A stretch of 64,000 nucleotides of DNA from Cervus elaphus (lineage: Eukaryota; Chordata; Mammalia; Artiodactyla; Cervidae), in the NCBI RefSeq assembly GCF_910594005.1, contig NC_057820.1:7941001-8005000 (forward strand). The letters are read 5' to 3'. The position numbers and the translations under genes are program-made. The notes beneath the pieces are model-generated. The model was not told the origin of the DNA. It made no database searches and saw only the letters and a list, made by a program, of their open reading frames with translations. Below are positions 35,013 through 44,809 of the stretch, one piece after another (within the stretch, counting starts at the first letter, position 1; every line of letters starts with the position of its first letter).

Positions 35013-35239
35013 GGTGCTGTGCTGTCTTAGCTGCTCAGTCATGCCCAACTCTTGCGACACCCATGTGACTCCATGGACGGTTGCCCATCTGGCTCCTCTG
35101 TCCATGGGGATTCTCCGGGCAAGAATACTGGAGTGGGTTGCCATGCCTTCCTCCAGGGGATCTTCCCAACCCAGGGATCAAACCCAGGTCTCCCGCATTG
35201 CAGGCAGATTCTTTACCATCTGAGCCACCGGGGAAGCCC
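35013..35239 (-). mobile_element. Bov-tA SINE, antisense, full length
   Basis: gctgctcagtcatgcccaac to catctgagccaccggggaag. Short duplicated letters near gcgacacccatgtgactcca slightly lengthen the BovA unit. Confidence 0.93.
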
Positions 35240-36354
35240 TTTAGAACTCTCCTTAGAGTCAGCATGTATCAATCGTGTGATGGTAAGGAATAAAGTTTCA
35301 CTGGTGGGGAAACCGCATGTCCAGGAGCTATAGAAGATAAAATTGAATGGATTTGTAAATTAGGCAGAGATCATAGTCTTGATGTTATAGAATAGCATGA
35401 ACAAAAGAATGTAGAGAGAGCCAGCCACAAGATGATTCTACTGTTAAATTCTAGATGATAAGTTTGTAACCCACAGTCTCCTTGGTGGCCAACATTCCCA
35501 GAAGCTGTTTTATCACCACCCTCACCCCGACCATCACCACCGACATTGTCACCATCATTTGATGCTTGAAGGTCAAAGAGAAAAAAACACATCAAACTCA
35601 GGAAACTGAGTTTATTTATATTATTATTAGCCTCTATGCCCTTCTGGTATTCATTTGATATCATTTTATAACAATAAGATAAGATAACTTACTTTCTCAG
35701 GATTTGAAAAATCATCAAGTATGTGGTAGAGAATTTACTTTTCATAAGCCACATCCAGATACACTTAGTCATCATATGCCTTATTTGAATGTGACAAATT
35801 CACACAACTGAGGCTAGAAATAACTTTGCTGACCAATATCAAGGAAGCAGAAAAGTATGTGATAAAGTCAGTCTGTCTCTCTATTTCAAAGCCTATAATA
35901 TCTTAACTGCTATTCTGTTTGAAATGGAAGATGCTTTTTCCAGATGGCAGTCCCTTTGGAAGAGCAAAAGAATAACCAGAATATACCAAGACTTTTTTTT
36001 CTCAGATTTCAAGTTCTATTTCAGATGGTAGTTGCCAGTTGCAAAGGAAACCATTATAGGCCGATTAAAATCATCTCTGAACCTGGATATCTGATGGAGA
36101 GGGGGATTGTTCTCTGACCTTTTAAAGGCAGATGCTTGGACTGACCCTTTCTCTGATGAGAAAAGGCCATTCATACTCAAGCTCCTTTCCTTTTTCTCCT
36201 CACTTTTTTGGGAACTAGCATAGGAAAGACATTGTGTAATAAGCTGTGGATAAAGGAAGACTGCTGGTATGGATGAATCTTGAAGTCAGATTGAACCGAT
36301 AGACTCGAATTGGCTGTGATATAAGGAAATTGCATTTAAACTTGGAAAAAAAAT
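35240..36354. other. Unassigned stretch
   Basis: About 1.1 kb with no repeat I can name. The minus-strand 97-codon frame at 35371-35664 contains a short Asp/Gly-rich stretch from a GT/CAC-rich patch and has no family resemblance. Confidence 0.4.
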
Positions 36355-36630
36355 TTTTCCCTACCTTTTAAAAAATAGAAGCACAATTTATGTAAATAAA
36401 GCACAGACTTTAGTGCATTTTGATGAGTTCTGACAAATACAGATGTTTGTGCAAAGAGCACTGCAATGATGATACAGAATATTTTTATTACCCCAGAAAG
36501 TTCCCTCTTAGTACTGTATTTCTGTCAGTTTTCATCCCCTAGAGATAACTACTGCTCTGACACTTGCCACTGTAAATTAGTTTTCTTACTCTAGAACTTC
36601 ATATAAATAAAATAATATCATACATAATTT

Positions 36631-36755
36631 GGGAATCCCCTGGTGGTCCAGTGGTTAGGACTATGTGCTTTTTCACTATTGAGGGCCCAGATTCAATCCC
36701 TGGTGGAAGAGCTATTTTCATAAGCTGTGCCTCACTCCAAAATTTAAAAAAATAC
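36631..36755 (+). mobile_element. CHR-type SINE in the L1
   Basis: gggaatcccctggtggtcca, gtggttaggactatgtgctt and cccagattcaatccctggtg, with an A-rich end. Flanks atacataat (36620-36628) and atacacaat (36752-36760) may be the target duplication (8/9). Confidence 0.82.
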
Positions 36756-36903
36756 ACAATCTTATTTTCTGCCTTTCTTTTTGACAAAATTTAAATTCTT
36801 TGAGATTCACTATTGTTAAGGATATTTGCTTGTAGTTTGTTGTTTTGTGGCTGGGCATTCCACTGAATGAAGTTGCTACACTTTTGTATCCACTAAACAT
36901 TTT

Positions 36904-37110
36904 GATTTTCCAGGTGGCTCTGTAGTAAATAATCTGCCTGCCACGCAGGAGACTTAGGCTTGATCCCTGAGTGGGGAGGATCCCCTGGAAAAGGAAATGG
37001 CAGCCCACCTCAGTACTCTTGCCTGGAGAATCCCACGGACAGAGGAGCTTGATGGGCCACTGTCCATAGGGTCACAAAGACTAGAACATAACTTAGCTCC
37101 TGAACAACAA
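36904..37110 (+). mobile_element. Bov-tA SINE in the L1
   Basis: gattttccaggtggctctgt to tcacaaagactagaacataa. It sits between two 43-bp copies of the same L1 segment (36856-36898 and 37117-37159). Confidence 0.88.
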
Positions 37111-37240
37111 AGACAACATTCTACTGAAGGATGATGCTTCACTTTTGTATCCATTAAACCGCTGGTGAGTATTTAAGTTTTTGTTACTGTGAATAGAGGT
37201 TTTATGAATGTGCTTTTAAATATGTGTTTGTAACATGTAT

Positions 37241-37603
37241 TTTAATCTTAATTCAAGGCTTGCAAGTCACAGATTTAATGTGATGGCTCTTTTTAGAAGA
37301 GGTTGCAGTGGGAGACCAGATTTTTGTGAGCAGAAGGCCTTTTATTGATCTATGTTCCTTTATTCATCTCAGCCCCGGTCATCTTACCCCTCCCCACCCA
37401 ACCCACATGAGCCATTTCCAACCTTCAGTTCCTAGATGGTATACCTCCTATTCCATTTCTCCTGGGATATCACAGCCCTTCTTCATTCCCCCCTCACTTA
37501 AATAATTAAGTCCTCCTTTTATCACTTCAACACTTTGTAGCTAGTGAGGGGGTACACAGTAACTCCTTTTTAGACTGAAAAGCAGCCTTGCATTTCCAGC
37601 ATA
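37241..37603. other. Unassigned stretch
   Basis: C-rich patch around 37375-37400; no element recognised. Confidence 0.35.
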
Positions 37604-38430
37604 CAGGCATACCTCAATTCATTGTGCTTTGCTTTATTGGGCTTTGCAGATAACGCAATTTTTTCACAAACTCAAAGTTTGCAGTAAGAGTCTAACACCA
37701 TTTGCTCACTTCATACATCCATGTCACAATTTGGTAAGACCTACAACATTTCAAACTTTTTTCATTGCCATTATATTTGCTATGGTGAATTGTGATCAGT
37801 GATCTTTAATGTTATAGTTGCTGCGGGGTTCCACAAACCAGTCCTATGCAAGACGGCGAACTTAATCTACAAATGCTGCGTGAGTTCTGACTTCACCAAT
37901 CAGTCATTCCTCTGTCTCTCACTCTCTTTAGGCCTCCCTATGCCCTGAGACACAACAATATTGAAATTAGGCTAATTAATAGCCCTCTAGTTGCTTTTAA
38001 GTATTTACAATAGAAAATAGTCACACGTCTTTCACTTTAAATGAAAACGAGAAATGTTTTAGGTTTGGTAAAGAAGGAATGTAGAGAGCTGAGCCAAAAG
38101 CTAAGCCTCCACAGCAAACAGCCAAGCTGTGAATGGAAAGGAAAAGCCTTCAGCAACCACCACCTTGATCAGTCAGCAGCCATCAGCTTGAAGCAAAACC
38201 TTCCATCAGCAAAGTCTTTGACTTGTTGAAGGCTCAGACGATGGATAGCATTTTTTAACAATAAATTTCTTTTTATTCATGTATGTAATTTTTTAGAGAT
38301 AATGCTATTGTATATTTAATAGACTATTATATAGTATAAGAATAATTTTTAAATGCACTAGAAAGAAAAAATTGCACAGTTTGATATTTGTTATATTTTG
38401 GCGGTCTGGAGCCAACCCTATGAAGTAATT
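37604..38430 (+). mobile_element. Tigger1-like (pogo/Tc1-mariner) DNA transposon, internally deleted
   Basis: Begins at a TA (37602-37603) with the terminal inverted repeat caggcatacctcaattcatt. It continues through the Tigger1 5' UTR (aagacggcgaacttaatcta; gagacacaacaatattgaaa) and the first transposase codons near 38041. Around 38140 it jumps to the transposase C-terminal part (ttcagcaaccaccaccttga) and the 3' UTR (ttaacaataaatttcttttt; gcggtctggagccaacccta). Most of the roughly 2.4-kb Tigger1 transposase frame is absent. A 62-codon frame crosses the deletion joint. The 3' terminal repeat is decayed. Confidence 0.88.
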
Positions 38431-38743
38431 GCTTCAGAAACATCTGATCCTCCCAAAGTGCCCCTGGGTAAATGGCTTTTAATTCTACAGGTTACTGATT
38501 TGCCTATACTTTTGCATCCATAGTAAAAAGGAATCCGCTTTTAACTTTGCATAATCTAGGAGGATTCTGAGTGCCTCTTTGCATTTCCTGAGCTGCAGAA
38601 AGGGTTGCATTAATAAGACCATATTTAAAATTCACCCCAGTGTTGCTTCAAGATCCTTGCTGGGAAAGATGTACTGAAATGCTCACCATAATTTACACAA
38701 AGACCTTTCTAAAGATTTAAGGACTTCGCTACAGTGGTGAGTA
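38431..38743. other. Unassigned stretch
   Basis: Nothing recognised. Confidence 0.35.
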
Positions 38744-38962
38744 CCTGTTAAGTCGCTTCATTTGTGTCCAGCTCTTTGCAACACTGTGGATAGTAGCTCA
38801 CCAGGTGCCTCTGTCCAGGGCACTCTCCAGGCCAGAATACTGGAGTGGGCTGCCATACCCTTTTGCTGGAGATCTTCCCATCCCAGGGATTGAACCTGGG
38901 GGTCTTATGTCTTCTGCACTGGCAAGCAGGCTCTTTACCACTAGCACCACCAGGGAAGCCCT
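38744..38962 (-). mobile_element. Bov-tA SINE, antisense, full length
   Basis: tgttaagtcgcttcatttgt to actagcaccaccagggaagc. Confidence 0.9.
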
Positions 38963-39289
38963 TGCTAGCATGGGGGGTGCTTTATTTGTGGAAGATGACC
39001 TGGCTGTGGGATCACCAGAGAATTTGTTTTGGGCGAGGATGGTAGGAAATTTGTCAGAGTTTTGACTCTGGTATGCACAGTTACGCTGGAAGCTCTCACA
39101 CATTCCCTGTGCTTCCGGAGGGAACTGATTAATTGATTTAATTAACTCTAGCTGATTTAACCCCATCAGCTGATTCATTTTGTTTTTCTCTGAGATGAAC
39201 TGGTGTACAAAGGATACCATTTAAAAACACGTTTCATCTCTTGGCTTTTCGTTTTGGGTTGTAATATTATATGATATCCCAACTGCTTT
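38963..39289. other. Unassigned; TAAT-rich patch
   Basis: 39125-39180 holds gattaattgatttaattaac and two agctgatt units, a homeodomain-site-like composition. No repeat recognised. Confidence 0.35.
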
Positions 39290-39380
39290 AGAGACTTTCT
39301 AACCAAGTAGGCAAGGCACGTTGTACCCATTTTATAGATGGTAAGAATGAAACTGAGTAAGGGGCTTGTTGCGGTGCATC
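39290..39380 (-). mobile_element. MIR SINE relic, antisense
   Basis: gtacccattttatagatggt and aagaatgaaactgagtaagg are the antisense MIR core. Confidence 0.5.
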
Positions 39381-40010
39381 ACAAATGATACCACTTTAAA
39401 TATCACCAGTTTCATACTCGTATGACTGGCGACACCAACTTTTCTCTGTTCTGAAAGAAATCGCTAGAGCAATTCTAATGTCTTAAGGTAGATGCTGATT
39501 ATAAGGGAAGGGCTTGACAAGGTAATCCCTCCAAATTCCTCTTGACCCGTGCAGCTGCACTGAGCCTGGGATTAGTAAGTCTGCAAATGAAGGAAGAGAC
39601 CTCCTGGGAAGAAAAAGATCTAGATTCTGACCCCTTTCTCTTTTAAGGGCCACTGTCTGAGAGTGTCCCTAATGGATGAGAATGGTCAGAAGTGAAAGTT
39701 ACTATAGGGGTAAAGAGCATCCAAAGCTACCAAAGAGAAGACCATCATGGAGAGAAGTGGTTTAACCAGTAATCTGGAAACATCACAAACTAAACCAGTA
39801 ATACCCAACAGAAATATACTGCAAATCACAAACGTAATTTTAATCTTCTAGTTTCCATATTCTAAAAAAAAAAAAAGAAACAGGTGCTTGAATTGAGTAC
39901 ATTTTATTTAATACAACCAAAGTATTATCACCTCAAAAATTGAATATAAAAATAATTGAAATATTTTGTATTATTTTGTTTGTTGAATATTTTAAATCAA
40001 AACTGTATTT
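39381..40010. other. Unassigned stretch
   Basis: A12-like run near 39865-39876; no element recognised. Confidence 0.35.
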
Positions 40011-40085
40011 TCCTTTTTATTGAAATATAGTTGATTTACAATATTGTGCTAGTTTCAGGTGTATAGCAAAGTTATTCAGTTATAT

Positions 40086-40346
40086 AAATGCATATGTATG
40101 TATGTATATATGTGTGTGTATGTATGCGTGCGTGTGTGTGTGTGTGTAAGTCACTCAGTCATATTGCACTGTTTGTAACTGTGGACTGTAGCTTGCAAGC
40201 CTTCTCTGTCTGTGGGATTCTCCAGGCAAGAATACTGGAGTGGGTTGCCATTTCCTTCTCTAGGGGATCTTCCCAACCCAGGGACTGAACCCTGGTCTCA
40301 CACATTGCAGGCAGACTCTTTACCGTCTGAGCCACTAGTGAAGCCC

Positions 40347-40377
<31 letters not shown>

Positions 40378-40384
40378 TGTACAT
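40086..40384. repeat. (TATG)/(TG) microsatellites on both sides of a SINE
   Basis: TATG and TG/CG repeats at 40091-40146 and TATG repeats at 40346-40380. The shared catatgtatgtatgtat (40091-40107 and 40346-40362) may be the SINE target duplication, later expanded. Confidence 0.75.
40147..40345 (-). mobile_element. Bov-tA SINE in the L1, antisense
   Basis: gtaagtcactcagtcatatt to ccgtctgagccactagtgaa gccc. Confidence 0.9.
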
Positions 40385-41117
40385 ATATGTGTATATGCAC
40401 ACACAATTTTTTCAGATTGCTTTCCATTATGCATTACTACAAGAGATTGAATATAGTTCCCTGTGCTAAACAACAATTCCTTGTTGCTTATTTATTTTGT
40501 ATATTGTAGTTTATATCTGATAATCCCATACTCCTAATTTATCCCTGCCCCCACTCTTTCCCCTTTGGTAACCATAGATTTATTTCTGTGTCTGTGAATC
40601 TGTTTCTGATTTGCATACAGATGCATTTGTATTATTTTCTAAATTCCACATAAAAGTTCTACCACATAATATTTGTCTTTCTCTCTCTGACTTACTTCAC
40701 AAGTGTGATACTCTCTAGATCTATCCATGTTGATACAAATGGCAATATTTCATTCTTTTTATGGCTGAGTAATATTACATTATATGTATCTACCTGTATA
40801 TCACATTTTCTTAAATCAGTTTTCTGTTAATGGGTACTTGGGTCGTTTCCATGTCTTATCTATTGTGAACAATGCTGCTATGAACACTGGGGTGCATCTT
40901 TCCATCTATCTTTTTGAGCTAGATTTTTCCTCTTTTCAGGAAATGTGCCCGGAAGTGGGATTGCTGGGTCACATGGTACCTCTATTCCTCATTTTTAAAG
41001 CAACTTCCGTGCTGTTTTTCATAATGGCTGCACCAGTTTACATTCCCATCAACAGTGTAGGAGGATTCCATTTTCTCCACAAAGAATGTATTTTCTATAG
41101 ACGCACCTATATTTGGA

Positions 41118-41231
41118 CTGCTGCTGCTGCTAAGTCGCTTCAGTCGTGTCCAACTCTGTGCGACCCCATAGACGGCAATTCACCAAGCTCCCCCGTCCCT
41201 GGGATTCTCCAGGCGAGAACACTGGAGTGGG
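41118..41231 (-). mobile_element. Bov-A SINE half, antisense
   Basis: ctgctgctgctgctaagtcg, tgcgaccccatagacggcaa and ctccaggcgagaacactgga; the tRNA head is missing. Confidence 0.88.
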
Positions 41232-41671
41232 TGACTAGCTACCTGCCAAATGCTCTAGTCCTTGTGTGGCCATCACATTGGACAGCTCACAAGAGAAAGG
41301 TCAGACATGCGCTCTGGCCACTGCTCTCACAAAGCTACTATGCCTTAGAACCAGAGCCCAGGCCAGAGAGCTATAACCATGACATGCTGCTGGCTCCAGC
41401 TCAGGACATGAAAGGTAGTCAAGACGACAGCAGACAGCAGGACAGAGCTACAGCACCATGCCGTGGGTCACAAGAGCACCGATAATTGTGCTATATTCTC
41501 AGTCTGCTGATTGGAAAAGGAGTTAATCCCAGAGTTCTTGACTAGTTGGTATAGGGGGAAGAAGAACTCAAATAGAAATTTGATCTTACAGCAAATTAAA
41601 GCAATGGACGTCAGCCAAGAATCAACAAGAGAAAAACAATGTCCTTTGTTCCGGAAGCCTGTGAAGTGGAT
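41232..41671. other. Unassigned stretch
   Basis: Purine-rich plus strand at 41390-41480. It forms the end of a 233-codon chance frame that starts in the L1. No gene family recognised. Confidence 0.35.
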
Positions 41672-42045
41672 TGTCAACTAAAAAATATAGTCACAACCTG
41701 AAAGTAGAGAGTTATTTTATTTGGTGGAAATGTTTAGGACTGCAAGCCATGGGGACAGATCTCAGGAGCTCTGAGAAAGCTGCTCCAAGGAGGCTGGAGG
41801 GGAAGTCAGGCTGTATACAAAAGTTTGCAACAAAGGGAGCAGGCAGTCTGAACATCAAAGATCAGGGATCAAGTTAAGGAATTCAGCATTCTCTGTATGG
41901 GAAGATGCAAGCCTCTGGGCTCACCGAGTTCATTCCTTTCATATGCTCCTCAGCTCTCTGGGGCCAATCCTGTTTCCTTGCTCACCTTGCTTCTTGCATT
42001 TCCCCAGCTCCTCAGCAATCACTGTGGGGGGTGGTAGCATCCACA
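41672..42045 (-). mobile_element. Probable ERV LTR, antisense
   Basis: On the minus strand it would end ...ttttttagttgaca, with AATAAA about 45 bp upstream (plus-strand ttattttatttggtgg near 41711-41726) and a tata-like gtatac near 41811. A 4-bp ggat at 41668-41671 recurs after ccaca at 42046-42049, and also at 42228-42231 after atca, so the U3 end could be either. The family was not named with certainty. Confidence 0.5.
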
Positions 42046-42507
42046 GGATCACAGTTTGGGGAGCTCTCATTCACATTTGGAAGCCAGAAATCACTGATGG
42101 CTGTGACGTTTCCTGTTTATTAATACGGCAGGAGATATTTTCATTTCACAGAGTCAGATCAGTCACATGTATCTAGCTGTGTGTCAGCCTTTCCTTCCCA
42201 ATATGAGCACTTTGAGAACAGTAATCAGGATTTACTCTTTTATGGTAGATCCTGGTTCATAAGCAGCAGCATAATTGTGGTAAGTGGGGTGAGTGTGATC
42301 TTCTTCGACTTCTTTCCAGTATCTGAAGAAGACTCAGCACAGTCTTATACCTTAAAAAAAAAAAAAAAAAATGAAAACTGAGCAGAAAGTCCTGAGCTTC
42401 CTCCCTTTCCAATGGGAGCTTCCTCCTTACAAAATGTAGGTAACCAGAAGGCTTCTCTGTGCGTGTCTCAAGTCACCTATAACTCTGTAGGTGTTATGTT
42501 ATCTTTT
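42046..42507. other. Unassigned; may include LTR continuation
   Basis: Ends with an A18-like run at 42354-42371. No gene recognised. Confidence 0.35.
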
Positions 42508-42665
42508 GCTGTTGTTGCTCAGTCACTCTCAGTCATGACCGACTCTTTGCATCCCCGTGGAATGCAGCACGCCAGGCTTCCTTGTCCTTCACCATCTCCC
42601 AGAGCTTGCTCAAACTCATGTCCATTGAGTTGGTGATGCCATCCAACCATCTAGTTCTCTGTCAT
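42508..42665 (-). mobile_element. BovB LINE 3'-tail fragment
   Basis: gctgttgttgctcagtcact, gcagcacgccaggcttcctt and ttgagttggtgatgccatcc; only the last roughly 160 bp of BovB. Confidence 0.85.
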
Positions 42666-42739
42666 CATTGTTACTATCTTTACCTAGCTTACTAAGTCAA
42701 TGGGGGGAAAAAAATACAAGAAAAATGATAGGAATAAAA

Positions 42740-42900
42740 AAGGTTACATTTGCATAGTGTCTTAGATTATCTCAACAGCTTTCATATGCAAATCTCACTT
42801 AAATCTACACATTTCATCAACTCAGAAAGGGTAAAACACTTGGTTCAGTCAAGTTACAAACCTCATTCAGTTGGAAATTAAACCTAAGGTGTCTGACATC
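42740..42900 (-). mobile_element. MIR-like relic, antisense
   Basis: catagtgtcttagattatct, caactcagaaagggtaaaac and ggaaattaaacctaaggtgt fit antisense MIR loosely. Confidence 0.4.
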
Positions 42901-42931
42901 AACTCATTTTCCATCTTCTTGCTGCTGCTGT

Positions 42932-43468
42932 TGTAGTCACGCGTTCCGAGAAATAAACTCACTCAGAAGGACCATGCAGATGGTGGAGTGCAGTTATTAC
43001 ACCGGCGGGTCCAAGGCAGAGTCTCCTCTTAGCCAAGGACCCCAACCAGTTTTTGTGAAAACCTTATAAACCCTAAGTGTATATGCTCAAACCCACCTCC
43101 CCAAATTCTCTGAAACTAGTCTGAACAAAGAAAGAGATACAAAGTTAACCCATGATTCATGTGCCTTAAGCCTAAGTAGTTAACAAGGGATAATTATCAG
43201 AAGGCCTGTGGTCATACCCCAATAAGCATAATAGTATTTATGGTTCTATTCGGTTACACAGATAATTAGGGTATTCTTCTAGGCGAGGGAGAGTCTAGGT
43301 ACGAGCCCTGGGGCTCTTCCATCCGGGGGTCCGGTTTTTCAGTTGTGTCGTTTCGGTAGATACTGGGCATAGAGCTCAAAGTCCGCTGTCCAGCCCAAGA
43401 TGTTCCGTCTGTTTCCTCCTTCACTGCATCCCAGCTGCATCCAGACTCAGGGTCACAGGGTGCTGACA
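42932..43468 (-). mobile_element. Probable solo LTR of an endogenous retrovirus, antisense
   Basis: Plus-strand ends TGTAGTCACG and GGTGCTGACA give a minus-strand unit starting TGTCAGC and ending ACTACA, about 537 bp. On that strand there is a TATA-like tttataagg (43070-43062), a degenerate poly(A) signal (gtaataactgc near 42990), and a U5-like end with gagtgagtttatttctcgga. I see no convincing target duplication. The minus-strand 67-codon frame lies in U3 and is not a gene. A betaretrovirus-like (ERV class II) origin is a guess. Confidence 0.6.
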
Positions 43469-44209
43469 AGAAAATACTCCAACTAAAAGCATGGTATTTC
43501 CATCATGTTGTTATCAAGAGAGGGCCGTAAGCCCAGACTAAAAAAATGTCATTATTATTTGAAACTGCCTTTGGCCTATCTTTACCTGTATTAAATACAA
43601 CTGTTAAGCCATCAGAAAACCCAGGGTGGTTTTAAATAAAGATTTTCACTTTCTAGTTGTACCATGATAGTTTGTCTTACAGAATAAAATGACTTCTTTG
43701 GAAGGAGGGGAGAATCGACTTCTTAAATCTGATGCAAACATCCGATTGGTGTGCTTTATTGTGAGTCTAGCTGAATGTTTTCTTAGCAGGATCTCCTGTT
43801 ACTAAAGTAAGCAGATTTTCCACAATTTGTTCTTCAAAACAATGGCGGGAAGTAGGCCAGAACAAGTAGCGGGCTTAGAAAACAGCATAAATGTATTTTT
43901 GTTCAGTAACCAATTAAAAACAGGAAATAATTTCCTTTTAAGCCAACAGAAAGTGGGAAAGGACAAATGTTTGCTCCAGCGACATTCAGTCTAAATTATT
44001 TATTACCTGCTACAGATTGAGGTATGTTAAAAACATTTTAGAAGCAGGAAAGTTTTGATACTGTCTCAAGAAATAGTTTGCAAATATCAGTAAATTAACA
44101 CATTAAACATATCAGCCATTATAAAGGGTGGGTCATAGGCTGTTATGGTTTTCTTAGATCCTGTATTTGGGGGAAAAATCTTAATACTTCTCAACATGCT
44201 GTTGAGAAA
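43469..44209. other. Unassigned stretch
   Basis: AT-rich with TAAT-type motifs (ctaaattatttattacctgc near 43992). No repeat recognised; a conserved non-coding element is possible but unproven. Confidence 0.35.
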
Positions 44210-44360
44210 GTGGATTTGAAGCCCAAAATTCTAGTATCATCTTTTGCAAATCACTGAAACATCCTGAGTGTCCCTCAGCATTGTCAAGCAGGCTAGCATC
44301 TATTTCATAGGGTTGCAATGAGAATTAAGTGAGCTAATAGAAATGAATTGTCCAGGTATA
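44210..44360 (+). mobile_element. MIR SINE relic
   Basis: gcaaatcactgaaacatcct, atctatttcatagggttgca and atgagaattaagtgagctaa follow sense MIR. Confidence 0.6.
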
Positions 44361-44584
44361 ATACCTAATCCACCACAGAAATACCCACATGTCTAGATAC
44401 CCACAAGATAACTGATCCCTAGTTAAAATATACATTCATAAATATCATTTTCCTTATTTAAATATGATTGAGAAATAGATGTTTAATGTCTAACCACCTC
44501 ATATTCTAGCTACTTCAACACTGGACTTGAAATGATTCAATAGTAATATAATACATCATTCATTTACTCTTTCACTTTCATAGT

Positions 44585-44700
44585 CATTAAAGAAAGACTT
44601 AGTTTATTACCTACTGTGTGTAAGGCACTTTACTAGACTCTGAACTAATCCTAGTTTGCAAGGTAGACAATAAATCTATCCCCACATAATCTACAACCTA
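44585..44700 (-). mobile_element. L2-like relic, antisense
   Basis: ttattacctactgtgtgtaa and ggcactttactagactctga resemble the antisense L2 end. Confidence 0.5.
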
Positions 44701-44809
44701 TAAGCTATTGTGTGGAGATGAAGGTGGAGGTGCTAAGGGCTATTAGACAAGAAGGGCCTTGGCTTCGTATAATGAAAGCAATTTCTTTAATTCCACTATG
44801 GACAGAATA

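Larger units (their letters stand above)
36355..37240 (-). mobile_element. Old L1 LINE 3' end, antisense, carrying two SINEs
   Basis: aaaaaatagaagcacaattt, ttgatgagttctgacaaata, actctagaacttcatataaa and gtttttgttactgtgaatag follow the antisense 3' region of an old mammalian L1. A CHR SINE (36631-36755) and a Bov-tA (36904-37110) interrupt it. Confidence 0.7.
40011..41085 (-). mobile_element. L1 LINE 3' end, antisense, with a nested SINE and microsatellites
   Basis: The 3' UTR starts ttattgaaatatagttgatt. After the SINE it resumes ttcagattgctttccattat, passes gaatatagttccctgtgcta, gactcttt-free UTR, then the antisense ORF2 end (ggctgagtaatattacatta; gggattgctgggtcacatgg; gctgcaccagtttacattcc). 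It stops near 41085. Confidence 0.88.

Noticed and set aside
35371..35664. 97-codon minus-strand frame with a Gly/Asp-rich segment
   Set aside because: It derives from a short CAC/ACC-rich patch; no family match and no splice context.
40784..41485. 233-codon open frame, the longest in the window
   Set aside because: It runs through the antisense L1 ORF2 end, a Bov-A SINE half and unassigned sequence. The open length is a chance product of repeat junctions and matches no protein family.
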